From Verrucomicrobia subdivision 3 bacterium UBA7542 (GTDB taxonomy: Bacteria; Verrucomicrobiota; Verrucomicrobiia; Limisphaerales; UBA11358), in the NCBI GenBank assembly GCA_002479245.1, contig DLMG01000067.1, positions 1 to 23,538 of the forward strand: a stretch of 23,538 nucleotides of DNA, written 5' to 3'. The notes under the pieces are model-generated. The model was not told the origin of the DNA, did no database searches, and saw nothing but the letters and a program-made list of their open reading frames with translations. Of this stretch, positions 1 to 8,481 are shown in pieces. How positions within the stretch are numbered: position 1 is the stretch's first letter; each line of letters starts with the position of its first letter. Position numbers and translations under genes: made by a program.

Positions 1-100
1 GCGGCCAAAGGCCGCGTTGGGTTAATCCGTGGTTAAAAATCCTGGCGTCTTCGCGGCTTCGTTGTTCAACCCGGTTTCCCAGTTAAAGTTTCCTTCCAGG

Positions 101-1504
101 TTACGGCACCAGCAAACGATAGAACCGCTGCGGGTCCGGCCCGATGGAATCGGCAGCGGACATGACGGCGTTGGTCGCGGTGATGGCGCTCCCCAAATTA
201 CTCCAGTTGCCTTGAGCCAGATTCGTGCGGTATTGCAGTTGATAGACCGCACTGACCACTGCGCCCCAGGTGAACGTCACCGTGCCGCCCGTTCCGGTCA
301 CCGATTGCAACACCGGCGACGGCACGGTGATGGGGATGGTGTAATCAGCCACCACGGGCAGGTGATCGCTCGCGTTGGTGAGGTCCAGGTAAAGTTGTGC
401 TGCGCTGATAAAAACCGGCCCGTTCGTCACGAGACGATTGTTCAACGCAGTATTGGTGCCGGAATTCACGCTGCCATAGTAGGGCGTCATGCCGTTGTTG
501 CCAAACACGTGGTACGTTCCGGGAACCAGCGCCAGCCCGCCCGCAACGCCGAAATAAACATTGGTTGTCACCACCTGCAAATCATCGCGGTATTCGAGTT
601 CGTAACTGTCTTCCGAAAGCATGACGAGAATGTTTGTGTCGGTGGTGCTGGTGCTCCAGTTGATATTTGGATTGTTCGTCGGATTCAGCGGATCAATGCC
701 TTGTCCCTGATGAATGCCGTTCGGGGCGGTGTTGGACAAAATCGTCTGATACATCGCCTCGCCGCTGTTGTCCACGTTGTAATCGCCCACGTAAAGCACC
801 CGGGCACTGGCGGGCAAATAGTTCGCTTCATCGTTGCGGATAATAGTCGCCTCCTCTTGACGATAGAATTCATTGGTGGCTTCCACTCCCGAAGCGCTCG
901 ATTTGTAATGGCTCACATACACGTAAAACTCGTTCGTGGCCGTGGGTGTCATCCCGGTCGGCGCGAACTCGTAGCGCATCACCTCGCGATATTCACCGCT
1001 GGTTGAACCCAGATTGCCAATGCCGCCCGGCGGATCCACCGGCACGGACGCGAGCAATTGCAGCGTCTTCGCGTTGTAAACCATTGCGTTCGGGCCGTTG
1101 CCACTGCCGTTGTTACCGCTGCCACCGAATTGCGTCGCCTGATAAGTGCTGTTGGAATACATCCCCGCGACGCCGTAAAAAGAATTCAAGCCAGTCACAA
1201 TCGGCACGACGGTGATGGGATTGGTCGTCGTCTCCTCCAACGCCAGGATGTCCAGCGGCTGCGCCGGATCGTTGCCGACAATCTCCTCGCCGATTCCTTC
1301 CAACACGCCGCCTTGCTGCACCGTGCCACCGCCGGCAGGAATGATCAAACCCGGCCGCGCAGCGGTATAACCGCCGGTGTCCGCTTCAATGTTGTAGGTG
1401 ACGATGCGCAGGGTCCGGGTTTGGGCCGCAGCGACTGGTGAAATGTCGAAGACCGCGCCGAGGGCGATGCAGCCCAGAACAAAATGGATTGTGACTGTTT
1501 TTAT
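101..1504 (-). CDS. Secreted endonuclease/exonuclease/phosphatase-fold protein
   Basis: Probable exported member of the EEP (DNase I-like) superfamily, which cleaves phosphodiester or phosphomonoester bonds with a metal. Numbered from the proposed start at 1504, the EEP signatures appear in order: TLRIVTYNIE (Asn38), ILALEE (metal-ligand Glu90), YVSHYKS (His199), VGDYN (Asp241, Asn243) and SDHLP (Asp380, His381). Residues from about 395 to the end form an FN3-like tail ending RFYRLLVP, a style of C-terminus also seen in the 828-aa repeat protein of this window. The first ordinary start in frame is TTG at 1348, but that start would delete the Asn motif and the export signal. The frame stays open to a stop at 1535-1537 and encodes a hydrophobic signal peptide ending near VAAAQ. 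No ATG, GTG or TTG lies in that stretch. An ATA at 1502-1504 would give a typical (M)KT start. The fold is clear; the substrate is unknown. Confidence 0.8.
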   Translation of the reverse strand: MKTVTIHFVLGCIALGAVFDISPVAAAQTRTLRIVTYNIEADTGGYTAARPGLIIPAGGGTVQQGGVLEGIGEEIVGNDPAQPLDILALEETTTNPITVVPIVTGLNSFYGVAGMYSNSTYQATQFGGSGNNGSGNGPNAMVYNAKTLQLLASVPVDPPGGIGNLGSTSGEYREVMRYEFAPTGMTPTATNEFYVYVSHYKSSASGVEATNEFYRQEEATIIRNDEANYLPASARVLYVGDYNVDNSGEAMYQTILSNTAPNGIHQGQGIDPLNPTNNPNINWSTSTTDTNILVMLSEDSYELEYRDDLQVVTTNVYFGVAGGLALVPGTYHVFGNNGMTPYYGSVNSGTNTALNNRLVTNGPVFISAAQLYLDLTNASDHLPVVADYTIPITVPSPVLQSVTGTGGTVTFTWGAVVSAVYQLQYRTNLAQGNWSNLGSAITATNAVMSAADSIGPDPQRFYRLLVP

Positions 1505-1575
1505 TGGACTGCTTTCTGGTTGGTTGCCGGTCGGCTATATGATACCCCCGGCCCGGCCCAAATCAAGGAAATACC

Positions 1576-1613
1576 CGCGTATAGCGGCGTGGCCGCCACG
1601 CGGCTTTACGCCG
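1576..1613. repeat. Palindromic repeat family A, copy 1
   Basis: Imperfect palindrome beginning GCGTATAGCGG and ending GGCTTTACGCC. Related copies lie at 8096-8134 (opposite orientation), 17211-17260 (variant) and 17286-17322. It sits in the non-coding region upstream of the EEP gene. Confidence 0.75.
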
Positions 1614-1620
1614 AAAGAGG

Positions 1621-1693
1621 GCCGAAAACCGGCATCCGAAACCCGAAAGAATTTATTCGGAATTCAGGATTCGGCATTCTTTCGGTTTTCGGC
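1621..1693. repeat. Nested inverted repeat downstream of the lipoprotein gene
   Basis: Perfect 11-nt arms GCCGAAAACCG (1621-1631) and CGGTTTTCGGC (1683-1693) enclose a second pair, GAAAGAAT (1645-1652) and ATTCTTTC (1676-1683). It lies between the 3' end of the small lipoprotein gene and the 5' side of the EEP gene, so it may act as a transcription barrier. It has the composition of a dispersed repeat more than of a classic terminator, as no T-tract follows. Confidence 0.6.
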
Positions 1694-1752
1694 CTTCGGC
1701 CTTCGGAATTTTCCCGCGTCACCCGTCACCCGTCACGTGTCACCCCTCCGGC

Positions 1753-1974
1753 CTATTTGTTCCCGAGCAGCTTCGCTTTCTGAGCTTCGTATTGGTCGGC
1801 CGAAATGGCTCCGGTGTCCTTGGCCCGCTGCAGGTCAATCAACTGCTGGCCGACGGTGGGGTTCTGGTACTGGGCTTCAGTCTTGGCGCCGCCGCCGAGA
1901 TGCAATTCCAGGCAGCCGGTGAGCAACAACACGGCGGTCAACGCCATCGAGGCGGAAATGAATAATTTCTTCAT
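1753..1974 (-). CDS. Small SHOCT-like lipoprotein
   Basis: A 73-residue exported lipoprotein. The first 21 residues are a signal sequence ending in the lipobox LLTGC, so Cys21 should be lipidated after signal peptidase II cleavage. The C-terminal 28 residues (LIDLQRAKDTGAI followed by DQYEAQKAKLL) match the short SHOCT pattern: a leucine helix, a Gly-Ala-Ile turn, then a second helix with a Glu and Lys-Leu-Leu. SHOCT segments are usually small oligomerisation or tethering modules. The ATG at 1974 is the only start that gives the signal peptide. The gene stands between the EEP gene and the DUF2950/DUF3300 pair on the same strand, about 84 nt from the DUF2950 stop, so it could share their transcript. 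No enzymatic role is implied. Confidence 0.8.
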   Translation of the reverse strand: MKKLFISASMALTAVLLLTGCLELHLGGGAKTEAQYQNPTVGQQLIDLQRAKDTGAISADQYEAQKAKLLGNK

Positions 1975-2058
1975 AAAGCGACTTTGTTTGGAAGGCGATT
2001 GGTTCGATTCAACTTGACGGTTCCAACCCTGAACAAGATGGCCGGGGCTGTCAAGTTT

Positions 2059-3024
2059 TCAGCGTGCCGGAGTCCAGGTGTCATCCGGGTCATAAGTGGT
2101 GATGGCCTTGGCGGTTTTCGCGGTCTTGGATCCGAGGTTCTTTTGATAAACCCTGCCCTGTTGATTGACGATGAAGGTCATCACACCCGCGTTGCCCCAT
2201 TCGGCCGGCCAGGCGACGAGCGCAAATCCGGCAATCATGCGGCCGTTGATGATGTAATTATACTTGCCGCCCGGCGCGTGTTTTCCCTGGCGGGTCAGGA
2301 TTTTGAAATAGTAGCCGTGATAAGGCGCCTGCTCGTCATTCAGCATTGTGGCCGTGCGCTGATAACCTTCCACGCGCGCCTGCGCGACGAGCGGTCCCAA
2401 TGGACTCAATTCTTCGCCCGGTTGATTCGTCGGCCAGAAAAGGCCGTCGTGGGTGCCGGGCGTGCTGCGCAGGAACTGCGCGTAGGCGAGCACTCCGTCT
2501 CCCAGGCGATCCTGGCCGGCATATTCGCGCTGCGCCTCCACATACGCGTTGCAGACATTAATCGCACCCATTTCGTCCCTGCCGATGCGGCGGGCGAGAA
2601 TCTCTTCCTTGCCCGCTGCGGTGTCGAAGAACCATTGCCCGTCCTGTTTCACCAGCGGAATGGGAAACGGCCAGCCGTCCGCGCCGATTTCCAGCGTGAC
2701 GTTGGAATCCGAGTTGGTGATCAACTGCGTCTTTTCCGTCAGGTGTTGGACAAACATTTTATATTCCTCGGTGGCCTGGACGGCGTCGGGCGAAATCAAA
2801 TCATGTCCTGCCGGGCCAAAAATCGAATGCAGGGCATTGGTGTCATGATTCATGGCCGCCGCCACCAAAGCATTGACGGCGTCGTTCGGTGAATTGAAAG
2901 CCTGCTCCTCTGACGCAGAAACACAAACTGGCAGTGCCAAAACCAGTCCAAACGCCACCGTCTGAGCCTGACGCCACCATTTGAGGAAGTTCATTTTCAT
3001 CGGCAATATATTTTTGAAAATCAT
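2059..3024 (-). CDS. DUF2950 family exported protein
   Basis: A 321-residue protein with an N-terminal signal sequence ending near VCVSA. Three in-frame ATGs (3024, 3000, 2994) could start it; none has a strong ribosome binding site, and the signal peptide fits best from 3000. The diagnostic DUF2950 core lies at residues about 240-298: FKILTRQGK, then APGGKYNYIINGRMI, GFALVAWPAEWGN, GVMTFIVNQ and VYQKNLG, followed by the usual YDPDDTW ending. DUF2950 genes commonly neighbour DUF3300 genes. Here the DUF3300 gene lies immediately upstream with a 12-nt gap, so both are probably one operon. The molecular function of the family is not established; an envelope or periplasmic role is inferred from the signal peptide. 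Confidence 0.9.
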   Translation of the reverse strand: MIFKNILPMKMNFLKWWRQAQTVAFGLVLALPVCVSASEEQAFNSPNDAVNALVAAAMNHDTNALHSIFGPAGHDLISPDAVQATEEYKMFVQHLTEKTQLITNSDSNVTLEIGADGWPFPIPLVKQDGQWFFDTAAGKEEILARRIGRDEMGAINVCNAYVEAQREYAGQDRLGDGVLAYAQFLRSTPGTHDGLFWPTNQPGEELSPLGPLVAQARVEGYQRTATMLNDEQAPYHGYYFKILTRQGKHAPGGKYNYIINGRMIAGFALVAWPAEWGNAGVMTFIVNQQGRVYQKNLGSKTAKTAKAITTYDPDDTWTPAR

Positions 3025-3036
3025 GGGAGTAAAAAA

Positions 3037-4197
3037 TCAACGCCTATTACCACCACCGCGGCCACCGCCACCGCCACCGCCGCCACCACCGCCGCCGCCG
3101 GAGGGCATCGCCGGCGCCGACCGTGTGGCCGGCTCGGAATGAGTGGTCGTCTGCATGCTCTGCTGGCCGCGATCGCTATAGGTTCTTGTGTCGCGCGAAC
3201 TTTGGATGCCGATGAACGCGCCGGTTGTTTCCGGCCGGCTGACTGGTGCATAATGTTCAACTGGAGCCGGCGTGGGTCGGGTGACCGGCATCGAAGCCCG
3301 GGTTGCCGGCGCTTCCGGCCGGGCCGCCGGGGCTGGTGTCCGTCGCGGTGCCGCTGAATCAGAAACAGACCGGCCTACCGTGGCCACCACGGGTTGGTTA
3401 TGGGGAACGCCATAGCCCCGGTCGCCACGATTCACCCCGACAGCGCCCGGATGATTGCCGGGACGCCAGACCGTCGTGTGACCTGTGTCCCGCTGACGTG
3501 CAGGCTCACGCCACCAATTGGACGGACGCGGATGGTCGCGACCCCACGCAATGAGATTGTGGTGCCCCCAGTCAAAATCGCAATTCAGCCACAACCCAAT
3601 CGGCCAGCCGATGCCGAAGGTGATAAAGGGCGAGCCATAATCGGTTTGATAATAAACCTGGTCCGGTTGATAAACCGGCACATAAATCACCTGCGGGTCA
3701 GCCGGAACAATTTCAATGGCGCCACCGTCATTAATCACCTGTTGCTGCGGTGTGGATTGCAGGTTGCCAAGATTATTTGCCGACGTGCGCAACCGTTGGA
3801 TGGACTCCATCACGTCCTGCTGTTGATTAAGAAAAGCCTGTCCCAGTTCCGTCGTCCAATTCAAATTATCATCCATCCATTTCAAAACATTGGGGTACCG
3901 GGCCAGGGCCTGGACACTGGGATCCCACGGCTGCTGGTCAATCTGGTTGGGGTCGCCGCCGCCGCTGAGATAACGGTCGGCCAGCACGATTTGCGTGGGC
4001 AAGGTGGACGCCGGCAGGATTTGGGCAATCAACGGGTCGGGATAAAGCGCAATCGGCCCCAGCAACTGGTCAAGCTGCGCTTCGGCCAGCGGTTGATAGG
4101 CGGCCACCGGGGGCGGAACCGCCATCTGTGCCCGCACGGACAGGGCCGTGCCGGTGAACACACACAATAAAACAACGATTTTAAGCAATGACTTCAT
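3037..4197 (-). CDS. DUF3300 family exported protein with poly-glycine tail
   Basis: A 386-residue protein with a signal sequence (cleavage near SVRAQ, residue 24) and a DUF3300 domain at about residues 35-185. The family hallmarks are visible: LLGPIALYPDPLIAQILPAS, then VLADRYL, WDPSVQALARYP, LKWMDDNLNWTTELGQAFL and IYVPVYQP. After residue about 190 comes a Trp/Gly-rich region, then a Pro/Ala/Arg-rich low-complexity stretch. The protein ends with 14 consecutive glycines followed by an Arg/Gly tail. It is the first gene of a pair with DUF2950 downstream. Its function is unknown. The disordered basic C-terminus suggests interaction with the cell envelope or with polyanions, but this is inference. 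The ATG at 4197 is well placed for the signal peptide, although no clear Shine-Dalgarno is seen. Confidence 0.9.
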   Translation of the reverse strand: MKSLLKIVVLLCVFTGTALSVRAQMAVPPPVAAYQPLAEAQLDQLLGPIALYPDPLIAQILPASTLPTQIVLADRYLSGGGDPNQIDQQPWDPSVQALARYPNVLKWMDDNLNWTTELGQAFLNQQQDVMESIQRLRTSANNLGNLQSTPQQQVINDGGAIEIVPADPQVIYVPVYQPDQVYYQTDYGSPFITFGIGWPIGLWLNCDFDWGHHNLIAWGRDHPRPSNWWREPARQRDTGHTTVWRPGNHPGAVGVNRGDRGYGVPHNQPVVATVGRSVSDSAAPRRTPAPAARPEAPATRASMPVTRPTPAPVEHYAPVSRPETTGAFIGIQSSRDTRTYSDRGQQSMQTTTHSEPATRSAPAMPSGGGGGGGGGGGGGRGGGNRR

Positions 4198-4370
4198 CCG
4201 GAAACTCGTAAAATTTGACCATCATTATCAACAGACGCAATTGCAGCCTGACAGATTACATCAAAAAATCAAAATGAATTCGGATTTTACAATTGAACAA
4301 CCAGGCAACCTGAAACCTTTTACACGAATTACGCGAATTCACACGAATTTCCGAAAACCCGGGCACACCA

Positions 4371-4490
4371 ACCGCAAAGGGCACAAAGAACGCAAAGATT
4401 TCACGGCCGGCGGACTATAATTCTCCCTCTCCGCGCTGGGGGGAGGGCCGGGGTGGGGTGCTCTTCAAATTCTTGTCACCGTCACGTGTC
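4371..4490. repeat. Composite intergenic repeat cassette, copy 1
   Basis: A block of about 120 bp that recurs nearly identically at 15979-16100. It joins three motifs in the same order: a CGCAAAG-type direct repeat, a CTCCCTCTCC...GGGGAGGG palindrome (4421-4459), and a GTCACC/GTCACGTGTCAC tract. The gap between the DUF3300 and GH5 starts (4198-4711) contains this block, the hairpin at 4561-4614 and no convincing gene. Confidence 0.8.
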
Positions 4491-4560
4491 ACATTGAAAT
4501 ACCTTGCATGACGGCGGGTGGCGCAAAGGTTTTCACCCGGGCGCATCCGCGCACGCCTCC

Positions 4561-4614
4561 GTAGCGGCAGCCATTGCTGGCTGCCGTATCGCCCGGACTT
4601 CTGCCTGCCGCTAC
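4561..4614. repeat. Two-tier hairpin repeat
   Basis: The outer arms GTAGCGGCAG (4561-4570) and CTGCCGCTAC (4605-4614) are perfect reverse complements. Inside them GGCAGCC and GGCTGCC form a second stem around ATTGCT-like loop sequence. It is intergenic, about 100 nt upstream of the GH5 gene. It is probably a mobile palindromic repeat. Confidence 0.65.
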
Positions 4615-4711
4615 AGATCGGGGGCAGTGCCACTTCGCCTACTCTACCTATTCACCCATGTAAAATCATTTTCAACTTGATCCTGGATCGGTGAGTTGCA
4701 TAACGTCCGCA

Positions 4712-5812
4712 ATGATGTTGAACCACAAATTTTCAAAGGGATGGTTTTGCGTTTTAACGGGGTTTATGGCGAGTGTAATTGTTTCCACCGGTCTTTCGGC
4801 AGCGCCACTTCCACTCAAGGTGGCCGGCAATCAATTGCTGAATAGCAACGGCCAACCCGCCCGTTTGCGCGGCGTCAATTGCGCCTCCCTGGAATGGTCC
4901 AGCGATGGCGACGGTCATATTCTCAAGACCGTTGAGGTGGCGGTGAAGGATTGGCACGCCAACCTCATTCGCCTGCCGTTGTCGCAGGATCGTTGGTTCG
5001 GCAAGGCGCCCGAACAAAAGGATGGCGGCGCCGGCTATCGCGCGCTCGTCCGGCAACTGGCCGATTTCTGCTCAACCAACAACGCCTATATCATTCTTGA
5101 CCTGCACTGGTCCGACGCCGGTGAGTGGGGCAAAAACATCGGCCAGCATAATTTGTCCGACACCAACAGCCTTGCCTTCTGGAAGGACATCGCGCCGGTT
5201 TACAAAGACAATCCCGCCGTGCTGTTCGATCTCTACAACGAGCCGTCGCATATCAGTTGGGACCAGTGGTTCAAGGGCGGCCGGATAACCGAAACCATCG
5301 AGCATACGAACACCACGTTGACTTATGAGTCGGTGGGCATGCCGGCGCTCGTGAATGCCATCCGCTCGACCGGGGCGAAGAATGTGATTGTGGCAAGCGG
5401 CATCAACTGGGCCTACGAAGTTGATGGCATCCTGGAAGGGCGCCAACTGTCCGATCCCACCGGCAACGGCGTCGTCTATGCCGTTCATCCCTATCCGCAC
5501 GAGTACAAAGGACGCGGCCGCGAAACGATTGCCCAGTGGACTGCGCGCATGGAACCTTTCGCCCGGAAACTCCCCATTATTGCGACGGAATTCGGTTCCA
5601 TGGAATCCAAGTGGCCTTTCCCCAAGGCATGGAATTACAACGATGAGAAATGGAATCAGGCGATGATTGATGTGCTGGAGGCTCACCACTGGAACTGGAC
5701 CGCCTGGGATTTCCACCCGGCTGCCTGGCCCTGCCTGATCTCGGATTGGGATTATACTCCCACACCCCGCTTTGGCATCTGCGTCAAGCAAGCTCTGGCG
5801 AAAAATCAGTAA
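4712..5812 (+). CDS. Secreted GH5-family glycoside hydrolase (cellulase-like)
   Basis: A retaining beta-glycosidase of the GH5 (cellulase A) family, predicted to act outside the cytoplasm on beta-1,4-linked glucan or a related plant polysaccharide. Numbered from the ATG at 4712, a signal peptide covers residues 1-31 (ends GLSAAP). The TIM barrel then shows RGVNCASLEW, ANLIRLPLS, IILDLHW (His132), the acid/base in DLYNEPS (Glu177), VYAVHPYPH, and the nucleophile in IIATEFGS (Glu293), followed by WNWTAWDFHPAAWPC near the end. All key catalytic residues are present and the length is normal for a single-domain enzyme. An upstream GTG at 4691 is possible, but the ATG gives a cleaner signal peptide. 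A second GH5-like gene follows on the same strand, which suggests a small polysaccharide-use cluster. Substrate specificity cannot be read from the sequence. Confidence 0.9.
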   Translation: MMLNHKFSKGWFCVLTGFMASVIVSTGLSAAPLPLKVAGNQLLNSNGQPARLRGVNCASLEWSSDGDGHILKTVEVAVKDWHANLIRLPLSQDRWFGKAPEQKDGGAGYRALVRQLADFCSTNNAYIILDLHWSDAGEWGKNIGQHNLSDTNSLAFWKDIAPVYKDNPAVLFDLYNEPSHISWDQWFKGGRITETIEHTNTTLTYESVGMPALVNAIRSTGAKNVIVASGINWAYEVDGILEGRQLSDPTGNGVVYAVHPYPHEYKGRGRETIAQWTARMEPFARKLPIIATEFGSMESKWPFPKAWNYNDEKWNQAMIDVLEAHHWNWTAWDFHPAAWPCLISDWDYTPTPRFGICVKQALAKNQ

Positions 5813-6230
5813 TGGGTCAGTTTGATTTTTCTGCGGGCAGGGCCGCGACCTGCACCGACGTCCGACGCCGGGCTATTGGCCTGCCGGGAACTCGATGAAG
5901 CACTGGGTCTGACCGTCCTGGGGGGAGGATCTGCTGAACGCGATCGAGGGCAGAAGCCATCTCCCGCGGAGTCAGGAATCCAGTCGTGGAGCGGCAAAAA
6001 AAGCTCGATGGCACTGGCCGAACTGATACTGGTTCCAAACCAGCCAATAAAAGCCGGGTCCATCCATCAATTTTTTGAACTGGGGAAAATCCACTTGGAT
6101 GATCCACCACCGAAAATCTGAAACCATGACCACTCACCGCGTGACACCTTCAAAACAACTGAAAACCAAGTGTCCGATGAAACCGCTTTTTTGTGGTCGC
6201 ACGATTGACGCACGGGCTATCCTCCGTTCC
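5813..6230. other. Intergenic gap between the two GH5 genes
   Basis: About 420 bp without a convincing gene. Short ORFs run on both strands, but none shows a start signal, a recognisable domain or a plausible composition. No strong hairpin or known repeat was noticed. Confidence 0.5.
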
Positions 6231-7733
6231 ATGAAAACCCGTTTTCTCCTTCTTTTTCTCGCGCTGACGGCGGTTTTGAGCGGCATCGCCACGGCTTCGG
6301 CGGTGGACACGAATTGGCCGATTATTCAACGGAAAGGAGATGCCCTGTACGAGGGCGCCAGGCCGTTCCGCTTTTTTGGTCTGGCGGCGCCGGACCTGCA
6401 CCAGAACGAATCGCAGTTCCTTCCCGGCGCCAGCAACCGGTTTCCCGACGAATATGAAATCCGCGACCTCCTCGGCGGTTTGCAGCGCGTGGGCGGGCGG
6501 GCGACCCGGATTTTCACGCTGTCGGTCATTTCGCCGAAGGACAACGGCCTTCCGGTTTACATCACCGGCCATCGCCAATACAACGAGGACGCGTTTCGCT
6601 GCCTCGACCAAATCCTCGCGCTGGGCCACGAGTACGACATCCGCATCATCATCCCGCTCATCGCCTCCCAGAGCTTTGGCAGCATTCGCGGGATTGACGA
6701 ATTCGCCGCTCTGGCGGGCAAAAACGGTACCAACTTCTGGACGGATGAGGGGTTGAAAGCCGACTACCGCCACCTGGTGGATTTCCTCGTCAACCGCCGC
6801 AACACGGTGAACGGCATTCTCTATCGGGACGAGCCGGCCATCCTCGCCTGGCAATTCGGCAACGAGTTCGGCAGTTATGCCGGTGACCGTAAGCTCAATT
6901 ACAACGAGTACGAGCCTCGCATCACCGCCTGGCAGCTCGAGATGGCCGCCTATTTCAAGAAAGTGGACCCCAACCATCTGGTGATTGACGCCGGCGGCGG
7001 CGACGTGAAGGCATTTATCGCCGACCCGAACATGGACATCATCAGCACCCACCTTTACGAATATTGGAACAAGCTGTCAGGAACGGAAACGAACCTCGGC
7101 CTGCTTGCCCACCAGCAGCGCGAGGAAACCAGGGGCAAGAAACCACTGATGGTGGATGAGTTCGGTCTGGGCTCCACGGAAAACCTGCGCAACCTCATGC
7201 GCGTCATCCGCGAGGAAGGCATCACGGGCGGATTGCTCTGGAGCATCCGCGGCCATCGCCGCGACGGCGGCTGGTACTATCACAACGAGGGCGGCACGCC
7301 GGTCAACTCCTACCACGTTCCCGGCTTTGCCGCCGGCTCTGCGTACGAAGAAACCCGGGTGCTCGATTTGCTCCGGCGCGAGGCCTGCGCCATTCGCGGG
7401 CTGCCCGTGCCGCCCGTCGAAAAGCCCGCGCCCGCGCCCGTGCTCTTCCATCGCCAAGGCGGATTTGTCTGGCGCGGTTCGACCGGCGCGGCGTGTTACA
7501 CCATGGAACGCGCGGAATCACCCGACGGCCCCTGGCTGGTCGCAGCGGTCGGACTGCCCGACTCCGTCGCGGCCGACGCAAAGAGCGTGGAAGAAAGCCG
7601 CGATCCCAATCCGATTATTCTTTGGTACGACGAGATTGCCCCGCCGGGCAAAGTCTTTTTCTATCGCATAAAAGGTCTCAACGCCGGGGGCGAGACCGGC
7701 TACTCCAACGTCGTCCGCGTTGTTCCGCGTTAG
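6231..7733 (+). CDS. Secreted GH5-like (mannanase-type) glycoside hydrolase
   Basis: A 500-residue exported hydrolase. The ATG at 6231 gives a classic signal peptide (MKTRFLLLFLALTAVL to TASA, residues 1-24). The frame is open further upstream, but that extension is charged and unlike a leader. The barrel starts at PFRFFGLAAPDLH and shows ATRIFTLS, RIIIPLIAS, ILAWQFGNEFGSY (acid/base Glu212), ISTHLYEYW and PLMVDEFGLG (nucleophile Glu310). The long loops and the GNEF motif resemble the beta-mannanase-like branch of GH5 more than cellulases. Residues about 405-500 form a beta-sandwich of FN3 or similar type (YTMERAESPDGPW to FYRIKGLNAGGETGYSNVV), probably an accessory or spacer domain. Family placement is fairly sure; the mannan substrate is inference. 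Confidence 0.85.
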   Translation: MKTRFLLLFLALTAVLSGIATASAVDTNWPIIQRKGDALYEGARPFRFFGLAAPDLHQNESQFLPGASNRFPDEYEIRDLLGGLQRVGGRATRIFTLSVISPKDNGLPVYITGHRQYNEDAFRCLDQILALGHEYDIRIIIPLIASQSFGSIRGIDEFAALAGKNGTNFWTDEGLKADYRHLVDFLVNRRNTVNGILYRDEPAILAWQFGNEFGSYAGDRKLNYNEYEPRITAWQLEMAAYFKKVDPNHLVIDAGGGDVKAFIADPNMDIISTHLYEYWNKLSGTETNLGLLAHQQREETRGKKPLMVDEFGLGSTENLRNLMRVIREEGITGGLLWSIRGHRRDGGWYYHNEGGTPVNSYHVPGFAAGSAYEETRVLDLLRREACAIRGLPVPPVEKPAPAPVLFHRQGGFVWRGSTGAACYTMERAESPDGPWLVAAVGLPDSVAADAKSVEESRDPNPIILWYDEIAPPGKVFFYRIKGLNAGGETGYSNVVRVVPR

Positions 7734-8393
7734 TCCGTTGGCAGAAAAACTGATTTAACGCAGAGCCGCAAAGAGCGCAAGGAGCGCAAAGAGCACAAAG
7801 TTTGATAAACCGCGAAATACGCGAAATACGCGAACAACTTTAAAAAGAAATTGTCCTGGATTCCTCTTGGCTGTTTGGTTCTTTCGCGTGATTTGCGTTT
7901 TTAGCGGTGAAATTTCTTTGTGTTCTTCCGCCTTCGTTTGCTTCGGCGCGACAAGCTGCGGTTAAGGCTGGTTGAGGGTTGAAAGTTGAAGGTTGAGAGT
8001 TTGACTCCGCAGTGCTAGCTCATAACATCGTTCCTTTCTGAAAAGATTTTTCACCACGGACCTGCCGCGACGGGCGCGAGCACGGCGGGTGGACACGGCG
8101 TAAAGCCGCGTGGCGGCCACGCCGCTATACGCGGATTCACACGGATCGGAAAGAGGGGAGCACCAGGCTTGACCCGAATTGCGCGAATTATCGCCAACTA
8201 AATTCGCGTCAATTCGCGAAATTCGCGTCTCGCCCTTGTCCGTGTTTATTCGTGTCCCTCCGTGGTTGAGGAAAAAGCTTTGCGGCTCTCTGCGTCCTCG
8301 GCGTCTCCCGCTCGCGTGTCAACGGAGCTGCGTTGAAGTCGTTTCCGTTGGGTTGCGGCTCCGCCGCGCTGTGTTCATCCGTGGTTAAAAACG
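7734..8393. other. Repeat-filled intergenic region
   Basis: No gene is supported here. The stretch is a mosaic of short interspersed repeats: a CGCAAAG-type tract (about 7758-7800), CGCGAAATA repeats (7808-7835), GGTTGAGGGTTGA-type repeats (about 7969-8000), a family A palindrome (8096-8134), and CGCGAATT/ACGGATT-type repeats (about 8134-8230). It ends with TTCATCCGTGGTTAAAA, which leads into the GATC-rich repeat at 8394. Confidence 0.7.
8096..8134. repeat. Palindromic repeat family A, copy 2 (inverted)
   Basis: Reverse-orientation copy of the element at 1576-1613, beginning CGGCGTAAAGCC and ending GCTATACGCGG. It interrupts a host repeat of the GTGGACACGG / ATTCACACGGAT type, so it is nested inside another repeat. 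Confidence 0.75.
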
Positions 8394-8481
8394 CTTGATC
8401 TGGATTGCTGATCTGTCAACCCCCTCGCGATGACTATCGGAGCCCGCTCGCGAAAACTTTCGGAGTTGATCCCAGCGTGCC
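8394..8481 (+). repeat. GATC-rich interspersed repeat (family B), copy 1
   Basis: Core CTTGATCTGGAT, GCTGATCTGTCAACC, CTCGCGAAAACTTTCGG, GTTGATCCC, carrying three GATC sites. Compared with the copy at 13241 it has an extra piece of about 20 bp. It ends by running into the GTG start of a methyltransferase fragment. Related copies lie at 11505, 11918, 13241, 16119, 17346 and 17536. Confidence 0.8.

Noticed and set aside
29..1006. Long plus-strand open frame opposite the EEP gene
   Set aside because: It is antisense to a frame with clear catalytic motifs, is Arg/His/Val-rich and shows no domain; it is a shadow of GC-rich coding DNA.
1984..2892. 302-codon plus-strand frame opposite DUF2950
   Set aside because: The minus-strand frame has an unmistakable DUF2950 core; the plus-strand frame has no start signal or recognisable features.
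3394..4170. 258-codon plus-strand frame opposite DUF3300
   Set aside because: Shadow of the DUF3300 gene; composition is atypical and there is no domain.
5817..6137. Overlapping short frames on both strands between the GH5 genes
   Set aside because: No ribosome binding site, no conserved-looking motif and several competing frames; no basis to choose one as real.
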